A stretch of DNA of 64,000 nt, from positions 36,877-100,876 of the IMG/VR virus record IMGVR_UViG_3300020735_000007, one strand, 5' to 3'. Both the position numbers and the translations under genes were made by a program. How positions within the stretch are numbered: position 1 is the stretch's first letter; each line of letters begins with the position of its first letter. The DNA is from a virus. Positions 31,429-41,900 of the stretch are shown piece by piece. The notes under the pieces were generated by a model. That model made no database searches and had not been told where the DNA came from. It saw only the letters and a program-made list of their open reading frames with translations.

Positions 31429-31866
31429 TTAAACATGGCTATCAGGTAGCGTAGAAAGCTGAGGAGGAATTACTGCTCTAAGTGCAGCCATAGTAGTTCC
31501 ACAGTCAGCCTGAACCGCAGCAGCCCATACTGTAGCGGCATGGACGGGATCAGAAGTGATGCAATCTAGAGGTCCCTGCTTAGGTATTGGTTGACCATGT
31601 TGAGGGGATGGGAGTTGGGTCATGAATCTAGCGGTGCATAAACCCATTTCAGAAGTAATACCCTTCCAATATTCACTAGCCATCATATTAAAAGTAAAAG
31701 ATGTTAACGCCGGATCAACATAATTACCACCAAGATTAACTTTTGGATCTCCATAAGCTGCTATGCGTTGTTTATCAGTGGCATCAGTGGAATCTCCTGT
31801 GTAAGAAGCTTGCATAGTGACACTAACGATTGAATTTAGTTGTTGAACTAAGGGGTGAATCAGCAT
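31429..31866 (-). CDS. Hypothetical structural protein
   Basis: The 145-residue product has an N-terminal mixed alpha/beta part with Gly-Asn-Tyr (LGGNYVDPALTSFTFNMMA) and a CTARFMTQLPSP segment. It sits between sheath and tube genes with an SD TTGAGGTAAAA. The family is not recognised. Position suggests a tail assembly role. Confidence 0.55.
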   Translation of the reverse strand: MLIHPLVQQLNSIVSVTMQASYTGDSTDATDKQRIAAYGDPKVNLGGNYVDPALTSFTFNMMASEYWKGITSEMGLCTARFMTQLPSPQHGQPIPKQGPLDCITSDPVHAATVWAAAVQADCGTTMAALRAVIPPQLSTLPDSHV

Positions 31867-31879
31867 ATTTTACCTCAAG

Positions 31880-31911
31880 TAAAGGCGGGGAGTTATTTTG
31901 TAACTCCCCGC
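31880..31911 (-). terminator. Terminator-like hairpin after the sheath gene
   Basis: An 11-bp perfect stem (31885-31895 with 31901-31911) and 5-nt loop. The minus-strand tail is only weakly T-rich (CTTTACTT), so it may act as an attenuator. Confidence 0.6.
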
Positions 31912-31925
31912 TCTAGTCTTATTCC

Positions 31926-34900
31926 TTATAATTGAGTCGTAACCGTGATCTCAACATCAATATATAGAATTGAGAATATTGGCTGAATTGAGAAAGCAAC
32001 ATGAAGCAATGTAGGATCGCTTGCATCTGGAGTTACAGATAATCCAGCAAAGGCGTTAAGAATCTGGTTCTCAACTAAACTATTCAGAGTAGCGGTCACT
32101 ACGATAGTCACAGCGTTTAGAGCAGATTGAACAAGTTTGCGACCAATGAATTGTTGAAGCTGGGCACGAACTAATTGTCTAGTCTCATCCACGATCAAAC
32201 GAGAAGTAGGTTCACGCTTGAGAACTGAAGTATTATCGGTAGTAACCCAGTGGCGAACTACGAGGGCACCGCTGGTTTCGTAAAGGCAGGTTAGACCAGC
32301 AGCAGCCATCAAATCTTGAGTAGGATCTGGGTAGCGAGTAATGAGGCTATTAAAACCAATCATAGATTGTTTAGTTAGAGTAGTAGCAACATCAATAGCA
32401 GGGTTAAGCATCATTCCAGCCATTGCAGCGGCAAGGAATGAACCGTCAACAGCGTATTGAACCGCAGCACCATTTGTAGTAACAGTCAAAATAGCACCTG
32501 GAACTGCAATACCAATCATTCTGTCAGAAACAAGGCTGGTAGCCAAGGATCTCATGGTATCCGGGGTATCGTTGAAACCGTAACCGTAAACCGAAACAGC
32601 TTCTCCACTATTACGGGGGGCTGCTTGAGTAATTAAGAAACGATTAAGATACTGAATAACTGTTGGATTAGTGGTTAAAACTTGAATCATATCAGCTTTC
32701 TTATTAGTTCCTGGGATTGGGGAAGCTAATGAAGCGATAGCTGAAATGTAAGTATTAGACGAGGCAAAATTGGAGCCAGCTAATTTAGGAACTTGGATAC
32801 ATCCGAAGACCTGACCTCCATTTTGAGTAAATAAACTTGCAGCTAAGGAAAGTCTATTTAAAGGAGTAGGATCGCCATAAGCGGTGTAAGCGTCTTGAGG
32901 ATTAGTAAATAGTTGAAGGGCCATATCCGCAGCGGTTTTCTGAGTAGTGTAAGAGACATAGTAGTAGTCTCCAACATTAGGCTCTGTTCCTGCTCTATTA
33001 TGGGTGCTGATGGTAGCTGTATCACCAGGATTCATACCATAAGTGGTTGTAACGGTTGTCCAAAGACCAAGAATAGCAATTTGAGGTTCAGCAGAGGTAG
33101 TGAAACTTGAGGCTGAAATAATGAAACCAATCTGGTCATTAACGGCATAGTAGTAAACAGGAGTAGGAGCGTCCACGAAGCCCATGGTGATTGCATCAGC
33201 GGGATTAATGAGAGTAAAAGTTAATCCGAAAGCAGGGGAAGAGAAAGTCTGATTCAAATAACCAGTCCCAAGATATTGGGGGGGAGCTAATGGAGAAGAT
33301 AGATAATTTACTGTGTATGTTTGAGAAACAGGGATAGTTACTCCAGTGCTGCCCCCGGCAAAATTGACCGCTGGAGCAGGAGTAGCGACAGTAGAATCGG
33401 AGGTAGAAGAACAAGTAATGGACGTAGTATAGGGTCCAATGGTCACGCTAATCCCAGAAGTGAAAAGACCTGAGATACCTGTTTTAGTTCTAGTTGAAGA
33501 AGGTCCGGAAATGTTTACCGTGATAGCACTTCCATTAACAGTAACGGCATCAGCGTCAATAACATCAACCCCAGCAACAAAACTAATGGTGATGTTGTTA
33601 GCGACATTACTAGGTGTAGTAGCTGTGAAGACTAATCCTTCAACTGTAGCAGTTGCGGGTGCGCCAGAAGACACAACATGGGCAGGGGTTAGATCTGCAA
33701 TAAAGTTAATTAAGAGTTCTCCAGGGGCTGTTACACCGGGAACACCCTTCATATCAGAATATTCCCCACCATCATTAGACTGATAGGGCCAAATAATACC
33801 AGAAACATAGAAATTTCCGTCTGAAACTTGTGTTCCAGAGACATTTAAGACCGCAGCAGAGTCATCAAAGGCAAATGTAGGAAGCTCATTGTTATACTGG
33901 TCAGTAATACTATAAGTTCCAACACCAGTGATACCTGGAGTGTCAACAGTTAAAGTATAAGTGGCTTCCTGAATAGTGTTGCGAGTATAAGTAGCAAATA
34001 CCATTTGTCCAGCAGTAGGTGGAATGAGAAGTTTGAAGGTCTGGGTAGCTCCGGATAGTTGAATCACAGTCACAGGGCCACTTGCTAGGGCGCTAGCTAG
34101 AGCCGATTCTTCATCATTAGGAACAGAAGGAGTTCCTACATAAACCTGAATTAGAGAAGGATCGTCAGTGGCGGGTCCTAAACCTTTATTTTGGCCGGAT
34201 CCATCAGTAGGCATATCAGGAAGAACGAAAGTGGTGTTTAGCCCAGGAGGTAAAGGAGCAGGAGTAGGTGCGCTGCACACCTGAAGGAACATCTGTTCGT
34301 CAACTAAGGTAGTAGCGATAACAGTTGCGTTAAATGGGACATAACCAGGAGTAGAGGTAGCGACTGTAGTAGAGGCTGAATTTCCCCACTGGATTTGCTG
34401 TTGGACAATATTGCCGTTCCCATCCAAAACATTTTCAAGAACATAGTCCACACCATTGATGAAATCAGCGCGGTTTGGTCCCAATCCAACTTGGTTTATT
34501 GCAACAACATTTGTAGATGGGAGAAGGTCATATGTATCTTGGTAGGTATTAGTGAAATAAGAAATAGACAAAGTATTTCCGGATGGCACTGGATTAGTCA
34601 AAGTAACCAATCCCTGTAAACCATTTACAGCCGAAATAGACACTTTCACATTGTTTACGTAAGCAGTAACATGAGTAGGGCTATTTGTTACTACGCCACC
34701 GTTAGTCCCATCAACAATAGGAATATGATTAACCTTAAAAACGGTATTTGAGGCAGGACCGGCACCACCAGTCATAAGGGTGGCTGTAACGAAATAGGCA
34801 GGGGTATTTGAATAGGCAGCGGTTAGAGATTTAACAGTTACATTCCCAGCATTCAAAGTGGGGATATTCCCCAAGTTGGAAATTAAGGCTGCGATTGCTG

Positions 34901-35594
34901 CCCAAGAACGAATGGAGTTATCAGCAGAATTTCTAGCCTCAATGGAAATCGCGTCTGTTCCACTTCCAGTGATGGCAGCATAATCAGTAACTCCAGAGCC
35001 ACTTGTAGCAACAGTAACAGCGATAGACACCTGATTTCCTAAATATCCAGGTTGATCAAGAGTTAATGTCAAGGGAGAAGCTGTTCCAGTAGTTAAGCTA
35101 TTGGCAGGAATGGCGAGAGAAGCATAGGAAGGAACTTGATCTGAAAGAACGTCAGTAAATAGAGTGTCAGATCTCTTAAAATAGTAAGTAGCTGAAAGTT
35201 GATCTCCAGCAGCAGGGGCAATTAGAAGGGTCACAACACCAGTGGCACCATTAAGAGAGGACACTACAACAGGAACTCCATTATCAGTAACGGTAACATA
35301 CTGAACATTATTAGTGATGGTTCCAGTGTTATTGCCAGTGACAACGGGCCAGTAACCCAGTTGGAAGACAGCGGTGGAACCGGTAACCTGGGCTGAGAGG
35401 TCTTCGCTAACTACCGCATCATCTGAGGAAGCACTAGACCCTCTATGGAGTTCTGAGTTTTGAATAAGGAATGTCTCAGAACCTTCTCCAATGAAGATTG
35501 GAATATTAAGACCACTTTGGAGTGTGGTGCCAGGATTAGCAACTATCTCTGTGGTGTAAACTCCTGGTGCGGTGTACTGGTCAAAAAGTGCCAT
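31926..35594 (-). CDS. Tail sheath protein, enlarged
   Basis: The 1222-residue protein begins MALFDQYTAPGVYTTEI, the hallmark N-terminus of contractile tail sheaths ('..PGVY..E'). The C-terminal third has the sheath features: KKADMIQVLTTNPTVIQYLNRF, YPDPTQDLMAAAGLTCLYETSGALVVRHWVT and VDETRQLVRAQLQQFIGRKL. T4 gp18 has about 660 residues, so this protein is nearly twice that. The extra middle (about 80-800) contains at least three beta repeats, each with a V..V....G..G.V.L...P..G..L...Y pattern, which probably form exposed domains on the sheath surface. It proves that the phage is a myovirus. Confidence 0.9.
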   Translation of the reverse strand: MALFDQYTAPGVYTTEIVANPGTTLQSGLNIPIFIGEGSETFLIQNSELHRGSSASSDDAVVSEDLSAQVTGSTAVFQLGYWPVVTGNNTGTITNNVQYVTVTDNGVPVVVSSLNGATGVVTLLIAPAAGDQLSATYYFKRSDTLFTDVLSDQVPSYASLAIPANSLTTGTASPLTLTLDQPGYLGNQVSIAVTVATSGSGVTDYAAITGSGTDAISIEARNSADNSIRSWAAIAALISNLGNIPTLNAGNVTVKSLTAAYSNTPAYFVTATLMTGGAGPASNTVFKVNHIPIVDGTNGGVVTNSPTHVTAYVNNVKVSISAVNGLQGLVTLTNPVPSGNTLSISYFTNTYQDTYDLLPSTNVVAINQVGLGPNRADFINGVDYVLENVLDGNGNIVQQQIQWGNSASTTVATSTPGYVPFNATVIATTLVDEQMFLQVCSAPTPAPLPPGLNTTFVLPDMPTDGSGQNKGLGPATDDPSLIQVYVGTPSVPNDEESALASALASGPVTVIQLSGATQTFKLLIPPTAGQMVFATYTRNTIQEATYTLTVDTPGITGVGTYSITDQYNNELPTFAFDDSAAVLNVSGTQVSDGNFYVSGIIWPYQSNDGGEYSDMKGVPGVTAPGELLINFIADLTPAHVVSSGAPATATVEGLVFTATTPSNVANNITISFVAGVDVIDADAVTVNGSAITVNISGPSSTRTKTGISGLFTSGISVTIGPYTTSITCSSTSDSTVATPAPAVNFAGGSTGVTIPVSQTYTVNYLSSPLAPPQYLGTGYLNQTFSSPAFGLTFTLINPADAITMGFVDAPTPVYYYAVNDQIGFIISASSFTTSAEPQIAILGLWTTVTTTYGMNPGDTATISTHNRAGTEPNVGDYYYVSYTTQKTAADMALQLFTNPQDAYTAYGDPTPLNRLSLAASLFTQNGGQVFGCIQVPKLAGSNFASSNTYISAIASLASPIPGTNKKADMIQVLTTNPTVIQYLNRFLITQAAPRNSGEAVSVYGYGFNDTPDTMRSLATSLVSDRMIGIAVPGAILTVTTNGAAVQYAVDGSFLAAAMAGMMLNPAIDVATTLTKQSMIGFNSLITRYPDPTQDLMAAAGLTCLYETSGALVVRHWVTTDNTSVLKREPTSRLIVDETRQLVRAQLQQFIGRKLVQSALNAVTIVVTATLNSLVENQILNAFAGLSVTPDASDPTLLHVAFSIQPIFSILYIDVEITVTTQL

Positions 35595-35687
35595 GTTAGA
35601 TCTCCCCTTGGATGTCGGTTAAAAGTGTTTCAATAGCCCTGATAATAAAATTCTCTCAAAAGTAGGATTGAAAATCCGGTTTTTATT

Positions 35688-36110
35688 TCACTTATGATTG
35701 ATAAGCTTTGCATCATCAGAGGAATCAAAAGTTTGTTTATGCCCTGAAATGGGTAAAATTTCATTCAACTCTGATCTTCGTTCTTTGTCTTCGATAGTTA
35801 GAGGAGCAAACTGATCCCTACCAACCATAGAAATTCCTACTGATCCGCTTTCTTTTCTTACCTTATCTCGGATTTCTTGTCTTCGATGAATATTTTCCCA
35901 TCGTCTTTCTGAATCTTTTCCAATGATATTATCAAGAGGAGCCTGGGAAAATGAAGAAACTCCTAAGGAAATACTAGTTGGAATTTCAAGGTAAGAGGCG
36001 TTTCCTTTACATTTAGGACAAGAAATACTCTCTTTTATTTCTTGAGAGGCGTTAATAATTTTTTCAGTGATCAAGTTACAATCTTGGCACTTATACTCTC
36101 TAATAGCCAT
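35688..36110 (-). CDS. FmdB-like zinc-ribbon protein
   Basis: This 140-residue protein has YKCQDCN at residues 6-12 and CPKCKG at about 36-41, the four-Cys ribbon of FmdB-family small proteins, which occur widely in phages. The C-terminal half is charged and helical with no known domain. SD TTAAAGGAG. Its position before the sheath gene suggests an assembly accessory role, which is inference. Confidence 0.7.
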   Translation of the reverse strand: MAIREYKCQDCNLITEKIINASQEIKESISCPKCKGNASYLEIPTSISLGVSSFSQAPLDNIIGKDSERRWENIHRRQEIRDKVRKESGSVGISMVGRDQFAPLTIEDKERRSELNEILPISGHKQTFDSSDDAKLINHK

Positions 36111-36120
36111 AAAATCTCCT

Positions 36121-37680
36121 TTAAGAATAGTTGGGTAGAAATTGAGTAGCCCCTAAAGTTTTGAATCTGGGGGTGGTTGTGATTTTTCCTAAAAAGTCAC
36201 TCTGAGTAGTTTCGGTTACATCCACTTCAAATTGAGAAATACGAGTCACAAGTGGGATGTAAAGTTCCCAATCAGCGGCAGCGGAGACAGACATAGTGTA
36301 AGTAGTTGACGGGGCAGTACCTGAGTCATCTCTCGAATCATAATTAGCTTCTCTAGAAATTTCAAAAACAGTCAGGCCATTTGCTTCCATAATAGCTCTA
36401 TCACGAATTAAAAATGCTCCTTTTATCATTTCTGACACTTCGGAAGCAGTCATTCTATCATTAGCTTTGACCTCTATAGTAAAAGTCAAATTATCTTTAG
36501 AGCCGTAAACCTCATAAACTTCTGATTGGTAAGGAGAAACGAGAATAGCACATTGATCTCCTACAAAAACTTGATCCCCAATAGCGATGGATAATCCTGG
36601 AATTAAATTTAGATTAGACTCCATTTTTCTTGCTCTATGTTGCGTTTGACCAAGATCTACACGGGATTCCCAATAGAAACGCTCTCCAGTGACTAATAAT
36701 GTTGATAACCATGTTTCCCCATTTGGTAAAACAATGAAATCAGAAGCAGCAGATCTATTAAGAAGGGAGGAGTAAACAATGGTTTGAGTTGGAGTCTCAT
36801 CTGGAGGTAGATTTGGTGCAATTAAATTTTCTGGGTTAACCGCTAAATTAGTAGTTGGACTAACTGGGGCAACAAAAGAACAAGTTAGAGTTGTACCGGA
36901 TGGAGTCCATTGGCTAGTTTGAATACTACTTCCGAAAATAATATAGTCTATATTCTCTCTCAAAACATAACCATCTTGGTCTGAAATAGACATAGAAACC
37001 CAATTTGATATTGGAAGGGCAATAATCTGCTCTCCTCCTAAAGTTGATTGACAGATTATATCTGAATTTTGTCTTAGATACCAGAAATCTGTCATTGGGA
37101 TTAAAGGGGTTGAAATTCCACTAGAATTGGTGGCCTGAAGTTCTAAAAAATTAGGATAGAAATTGGTTAGAACGAGATTATTACCTTGGTATACATATTG
37201 AACTGTGGAATCTATCGGTGTTACAGTTGAAACATCAATATTAGAATTAAAGTATACGAGTGAACCTGAAGCCAGTTCGGGAGTTTGTCTTATCCATTGA
37301 TAATTTTGAATAGTTAACAAAATGTCTCTGGTGCCTTCGTTAACTGCATCTATATTAAAGTAATAAACACCGGACGCAGGGAGGGTGGAGCCATTATCTC
37401 GGATTTCTTGCACCCATTCGATAAATAATCCGTCATAATTTTCTAACTTAGCTAATAAAGCTCGACCATATTGATTACAAATGAAATAGTCAGGACTTAA
37501 TCTATTACCTGAAGAATTGATTCGGCTAATAGTAATACGCAGATCACCCCAGGCCACCATATTATTAGTGGACACCGTAACATCTCCACCTAATCTTCTA
37601 AAGCGTGGATTTCTATTGACGATATCTTTTATTTCTCGTAAAAGATATGTCGAGAGGTTCTCACCTGTAAGCTCTATCAT
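36121..37680 (-). CDS. Neck or tail-completion structural protein
   Basis: I chose the ATG at 37680 (519 residues), following AAAGAGG; a longer frame lacks an SD. The protein starts with a helical region (MIELTGENLSTYLLREIKDI), then is beta-rich with Asn/Gln/Ser loops and repeated WVSMSISDQDGYVLRENIDY and SFVAPVSPTT segments. The C-terminus reads ISQFEVDVTETTQ. No family is recognised. It lies between TerL-adjacent genes and the sheath, in the region where neck and sheath-terminator genes lie in T4. Confidence 0.6.
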   Translation of the reverse strand: MIELTGENLSTYLLREIKDIVNRNPRFRRLGGDVTVSTNNMVAWGDLRITISRINSSGNRLSPDYFICNQYGRALLAKLENYDGLFIEWVQEIRDNGSTLPASGVYYFNIDAVNEGTRDILLTIQNYQWIRQTPELASGSLVYFNSNIDVSTVTPIDSTVQYVYQGNNLVLTNFYPNFLELQATNSSGISTPLIPMTDFWYLRQNSDIICQSTLGGEQIIALPISNWVSMSISDQDGYVLRENIDYIIFGSSIQTSQWTPSGTTLTCSFVAPVSPTTNLAVNPENLIAPNLPPDETPTQTIVYSSLLNRSAASDFIVLPNGETWLSTLLVTGERFYWESRVDLGQTQHRARKMESNLNLIPGLSIAIGDQVFVGDQCAILVSPYQSEVYEVYGSKDNLTFTIEVKANDRMTASEVSEMIKGAFLIRDRAIMEANGLTVFEISREANYDSRDDSGTAPSTTYTMSVSAAADWELYIPLVTRISQFEVDVTETTQSDFLGKITTTPRFKTLGATQFLPNYS

Positions 37681-37690
37681 GAATACCTCT

Positions 37691-38077
37691 TTATTGGTAT
37701 TCCACAGCAGAAACTGGGGGAGGAACACGGACATTAACTGGTTCTATCCACATAGCGATAGAGCGGCGAATATCAGCTTGGCCTACATTAGCAATCTGAC
37801 GAGGATACCAGCGATTTTCAATCTCCACTCTACTATCCCAATCATAAGCTGTAATAAGCCATTGAGAGCCATCGTGGGCCTCAAACACGGCTCCAGGCAT
37901 CAAATAGGTGAAGAACGCCTCATCACCCATAATGGGGCTGAGGGGATTAGGCATAGTATTGTCTACAGCGGGAGCTTTTTGAGCAAAAGATTGAGTGGCT
38001 TCTGCGCGAGGACCAGTGGAGCAAATTCCAGCAATGTCACAAACAGATTCGGCAAGTTTAGTTGGGTTAAATGGCAT
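37691..38077 (-). CDS. Head-tail connector-like protein
   Basis: The 128-residue product is compact and beta-rich with FFTYLMPGAVFEAHDGSQWLI and SRVEIENRWYPRQIANVG, a layout seen in small head-completion and connector proteins. The family is not identified from sequence alone. Eleven bases separate it from the next gene. Confidence 0.5.
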   Translation of the reverse strand: MPFNPTKLAESVCDIAGICSTGPRAEATQSFAQKAPAVDNTMPNPLSPIMGDEAFFTYLMPGAVFEAHDGSQWLITAYDWDSRVEIENRWYPRQIANVGQADIRRSIAMWIEPVNVRVPPPVSAVEYQ

Positions 38078-38114
38078 AGTTTAATACCTCATTCACAAAG
38101 GAGTTGGAAAGTTA

Positions 38115-38666
38115 TTATTTACGAGTTTCATTTTTTTGAAGTTTATGGTCCAGAAGATCAGTAATTTTTTGTTCTCTTTTAGCTAATCTTTCTTCCATTT
38201 GTTGAAGTATCTCTATCTCGGCCTTGGATTGTTCCAGTCTAGTTGCTTTTTGACCTTCTGTATAAAAATAGAAAAAAGAAGAAATAGCTCCTATAATGAT
38301 AAAATTCCAAAAAGCGCGGAGAAAAAAATTAGTCCAACGTTCAAAGCGTAAAACTCCTTCGGGAACTTTGTCCCCTTTCTCATTGTAACCGTTTGATAAA
38401 TAAATGATTTTAGCCATTTTTTCCAAATGTAATCTAGCTAGATCTAAGACTTCGGTGGCGGCGTCAGATCGTGTACTTAAATGCTCTAGTGTTTGAAGCT
38501 CGCTCAAAATCATAAGCTGAGTGTCGTTAACACCTCTGAGAGTTTCAATAATTTCCTCTGTCTGACTAGCATTTCGGGCATAAAGTTGTTGTAAATCATC
38601 TTTTATGGGAGATTGACTAGGTAAAAATCCAGAATCCATTGTTCTTCTATTGTAATCTCCTGACAT
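38115..38666 (-). CDS. Membrane-anchored coiled-coil protein
   Basis: The 183-residue product has an N-terminal coiled coil (about 20-75, ending in LEHLSTRS), one membrane helix FWNFIIIGAISSFFYFYT (about 115-133), and a C-terminal coiled coil (ATRLEQSKAEIEILQQMEER). This topology suggests an inner membrane-associated helper. No function is known. SD AAGGGG. Confidence 0.55.
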   Translation of the reverse strand: MSGDYNRRTMDSGFLPSQSPIKDDLQQLYARNASQTEEIIETLRGVNDTQLMILSELQTLEHLSTRSDAATEVLDLARLHLEKMAKIIYLSNGYNEKGDKVPEGVLRFERWTNFFLRAFWNFIIIGAISSFFYFYTEGQKATRLEQSKAEIEILQQMEERLAKREQKITDLLDHKLQKNETRK

Positions 38667-38677
38667 AGCTACGCCCC

Positions 38678-38857
38678 TTACCCTATTCTATCTCTTAATT
38701 TTGAGACAGCTTCGTCCAAACTAGCTAAAGCGTAACTAATATCTGTTAGGACATTGAGGCTATCATCATCCCCTTTTCTGATAAGTTTTTCAATACTATC
38801 AAATTTTTCCGCGATCTCCCTCCTTAAATCGTTTAGTCTGCTTAGATCTTCACTCAT
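38678..38857 (-). CDS. Small helical protein, 59 aa
   Basis: The product begins MSEDLSRLNDLRREIAEKFD and is predicted helical with heptad-like leucines, ending VSKLRDRIG. SD AGAGGAAC precedes the start and the next gene follows within twelve bases, so it belongs to the TerL downstream operon. The family is not recognised. Confidence 0.6.
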   Translation of the reverse strand: MSEDLSRLNDLRREIAEKFDSIEKLIRKGDDDSLNVLTDISYALASLDEAVSKLRDRIG

Positions 38858-38904
38858 CAGATGTTCCTCTAAAGAGGAATCAAAAAATGATTTTTATACA
38901 CTTA

Positions 38905-41900
38905 TCATCTTCTTCTAAAAGGATTAACAACGGAATTGAGATTTGATCTCTGTAATATACCAAGCTGTCTTTCATGTGATTTTAGTTCCGCCATAGAACT
39001 AATATTAGGATCAAACCCCAAAGACATAAGACCATGATTTCGGGCCAGTCTAGCAGGGTCTATGCCACTTAAGATATCTGCAAATTCTCTAGCCCCTTCG
39101 TTCATAGCCCATTGTTGAGCAACCCAGGAAGCAAGAGCCACAGCATCGGCCTGATCATCATGAGCATCTTTTTCTGCTGGGGCCTGAACTTTTATTTGAT
39201 ATTTTCCAACATAATGAGCTTCTACCAATTTCATTTCATCAATAAACTTCTTCTCTGCTGGAAATGATGCTTTTTTCTGTTCCATCAATCCTTTAAGGGT
39301 TAAATACATCTGAGAATTTATACCGGAAGTTAAATGAACTAATTCTAACCCATTGATTCCATATTTCTCCAATAATTGAACGAGCATAGAACCACCATGT
39401 TGATCAGTTGCCCCTTTAAAACAAGGTAGGAGTCCGTTCATGCGTTTTAACCATAGTAAGATATCGTCCAATGGTAATTGTTTAACATTTGAATACTCTT
39501 CTTCTCCTACTATTTTTCTATCTATAAAATCATATACTAAAGTAGCTCCAGGAATCAAATCGAAAGTAGGTTGCCAATGACAAACAGCTAAAGCAGTTCC
39601 GTCATATTGCATACCTAAATCCAACCCCCAAAAATATTTTACTCCTATAGTTTCCGGAGTAAACTGACAGAAATTTTTTCTTTCTTGATCAATACAGGAT
39701 TCAAACACAGATAGTTTGACATAAGATTCCGCCGCTTCTAGGAATTCTCCACCATATTCAGCCTTGAACACATCGGGATTCTCTCTATGTTCTTTTTTTA
39801 AGAAATCTACATCAGAACGAGGATTCATCTCTGCCGTAGAGCATCGAAAAGCTAGAATGTCAGAATCATTCCCCATTTTCATAGCGGAACTGTAAAGTTC
39901 ATAGTACTTACCTATCTTACCGTTAGGAGAAGTAATAATGAGAATCATGGATTCTCGTTTCCCCCCTCTAGTCCCTCCAGCCTTAAACTGCATGGTGGCG
40001 GGGGCAGCGGCTTTATAAATGGCTTCAGAGTTAACTCCAATTTGATTTCTATAGAAAGCGAACTCGTCTAATGCCAATAAGAATGAACTAGGGCCACGAA
40101 CTTTGTTAGTGGTGCAATTGTGAACCACTGCAAATTTAGTTAAGAAAGAATGGGTATCCTCTACTTCAATATCAACAACAGGATGTTTATTTTCAATAGG
40201 AGTGATAGCCGTTATCTTTGACCAATAGTAGTTTACTCCCTTAACTTTTTGAAAAAATCTACAATGGTTATCTTGTTTACAAATTTCTACATACCAGGAA
40301 TCCTTATGAATTACTTCTTTTTGTTTATATTTAGTTATATAGCCTGGGCGAAACAGAATTGACGGTCGTTGTCCAGTCTGAATTAATAAATTGAAGAGAG
40401 AATAAGCTAGTTTTTTTGATACTGTTGGAGCAATTCTCCTATTATCACACCCATCTCCTTCATAATACCCTTGGATCAACGCTTTTTGTAATTCGATGGG
40501 CCAATAGAGAGCTTCATTGGGAACAACTTTATTTTCGCATCCTTCTCCAAACCAGAAGGCCAGCCCTCTTGCTAATTCTGATGAGGAGCAGAATACATCA
40601 CATCTATTACACTCAGGAGTTAAGATTAACGTGCTGTTCAGTCCAAATTCCGTTTGAAGAGTTTGTTGAATAAACGCAGCATAAGTGGTTTGCTCATTTA
40701 TATGGAAGGTCCACTTAACTGAATTTTTAAATTTTCCTACTTTCCCCATAGTTGAGCCTTCAGCTATGTATAACCCATATAATCGGCATGAATCAACTGT
40801 CACAGGTAGTTCAACAGAGCTACATCTAACTGAAGTATGTTCACAAAGCTTCCCTCCTAAATGTTTTTGAAAATAGGCTGGTGACTTTGCTTGAGTATTG
40901 TCAAGTGAAGAGGCCACTCTTTGATTCAAAGAAATTTGGGGATATAGAAAATAGTCCCCCTCAGCTAATTTGCTGGCATAATCCTCTGTTAGTGTGATAT
41001 CTATACCCTTAGTATCATCTCGTTTGCTATTATTCAAGCAATCTTTAAGCCCTTTTCCAGCGAGATTCCATTTGTATAAATATGGAAGTTTTTCAAAAGC
41101 CTCTTTGTTAGATACTGAAATACAAGTGTGTTGAGGGGTTAAAAGAAGGGGGTCACCCTTAAAATTACGAGTAGAAACTGCCAATAGGCTTTCTTCATTG
41201 TAAGTTTTGTTCAAAACTTTTTTCAAATTTCCATTCATGTCCCACACTAAATCCCCTATTTGTGTGTCCTTAATTGGGGTTAGTCCTTTAGAAGTCCATA
41301 TTAATTCATTCTCTTCTAAACAAGGCAAGCTGGCAACGGTAATTGAAGGAGTGATATCTCTTTTATATCGGTCAGCATCAGAAACGAAAGTCATTTCCTC
41401 TGTGGTCATATTTTTTAAATAGGGAGCAAAGAAAGGGGCACGGTTAACGTCTTCCTTCATTTTATCAAATAAACGAGAGGAGCCTTCTGTGTCCTGGGCC
41501 ATAAAAGTAAAATCTATGGGAGATCCAGGAATCAAACCATAATGGTCCTGAGGGGAACGAATATTCAAAAGACGATAAAGCTTATAGGATGCAATTGCCG
41601 AAACTAGGGCGCTATTATGTGTTACATTGAAATTATCTCCGAATAGAAACAAGCCATCTGGGCTATCAACGGTTATACATCGAACTTCTTGCTCTTTTTC
41701 TGGCTCTACAGATACGATGAACCTTCTGTTTTGACAAGGTTTTGAAGTAGTCTGAAGTTCAGCCAATTTTCTTGTTAATCTAAATACCGGCTTAGTAGAA
41801 GTCCAGGTAACTCTGTAACATGTTCCACAATCTTTTCCGTAATAAGTTGCTCTTTTTTCATTCCAATAAGGCTTAAGACCAAGAGAGGCGGCTAAATAGA

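Noticed and set aside
37517-38164. A 215-codon plus-strand reading frame
   Set aside because: It spans the boundary of three good minus-strand genes with SDs and has no recognisable protein features.
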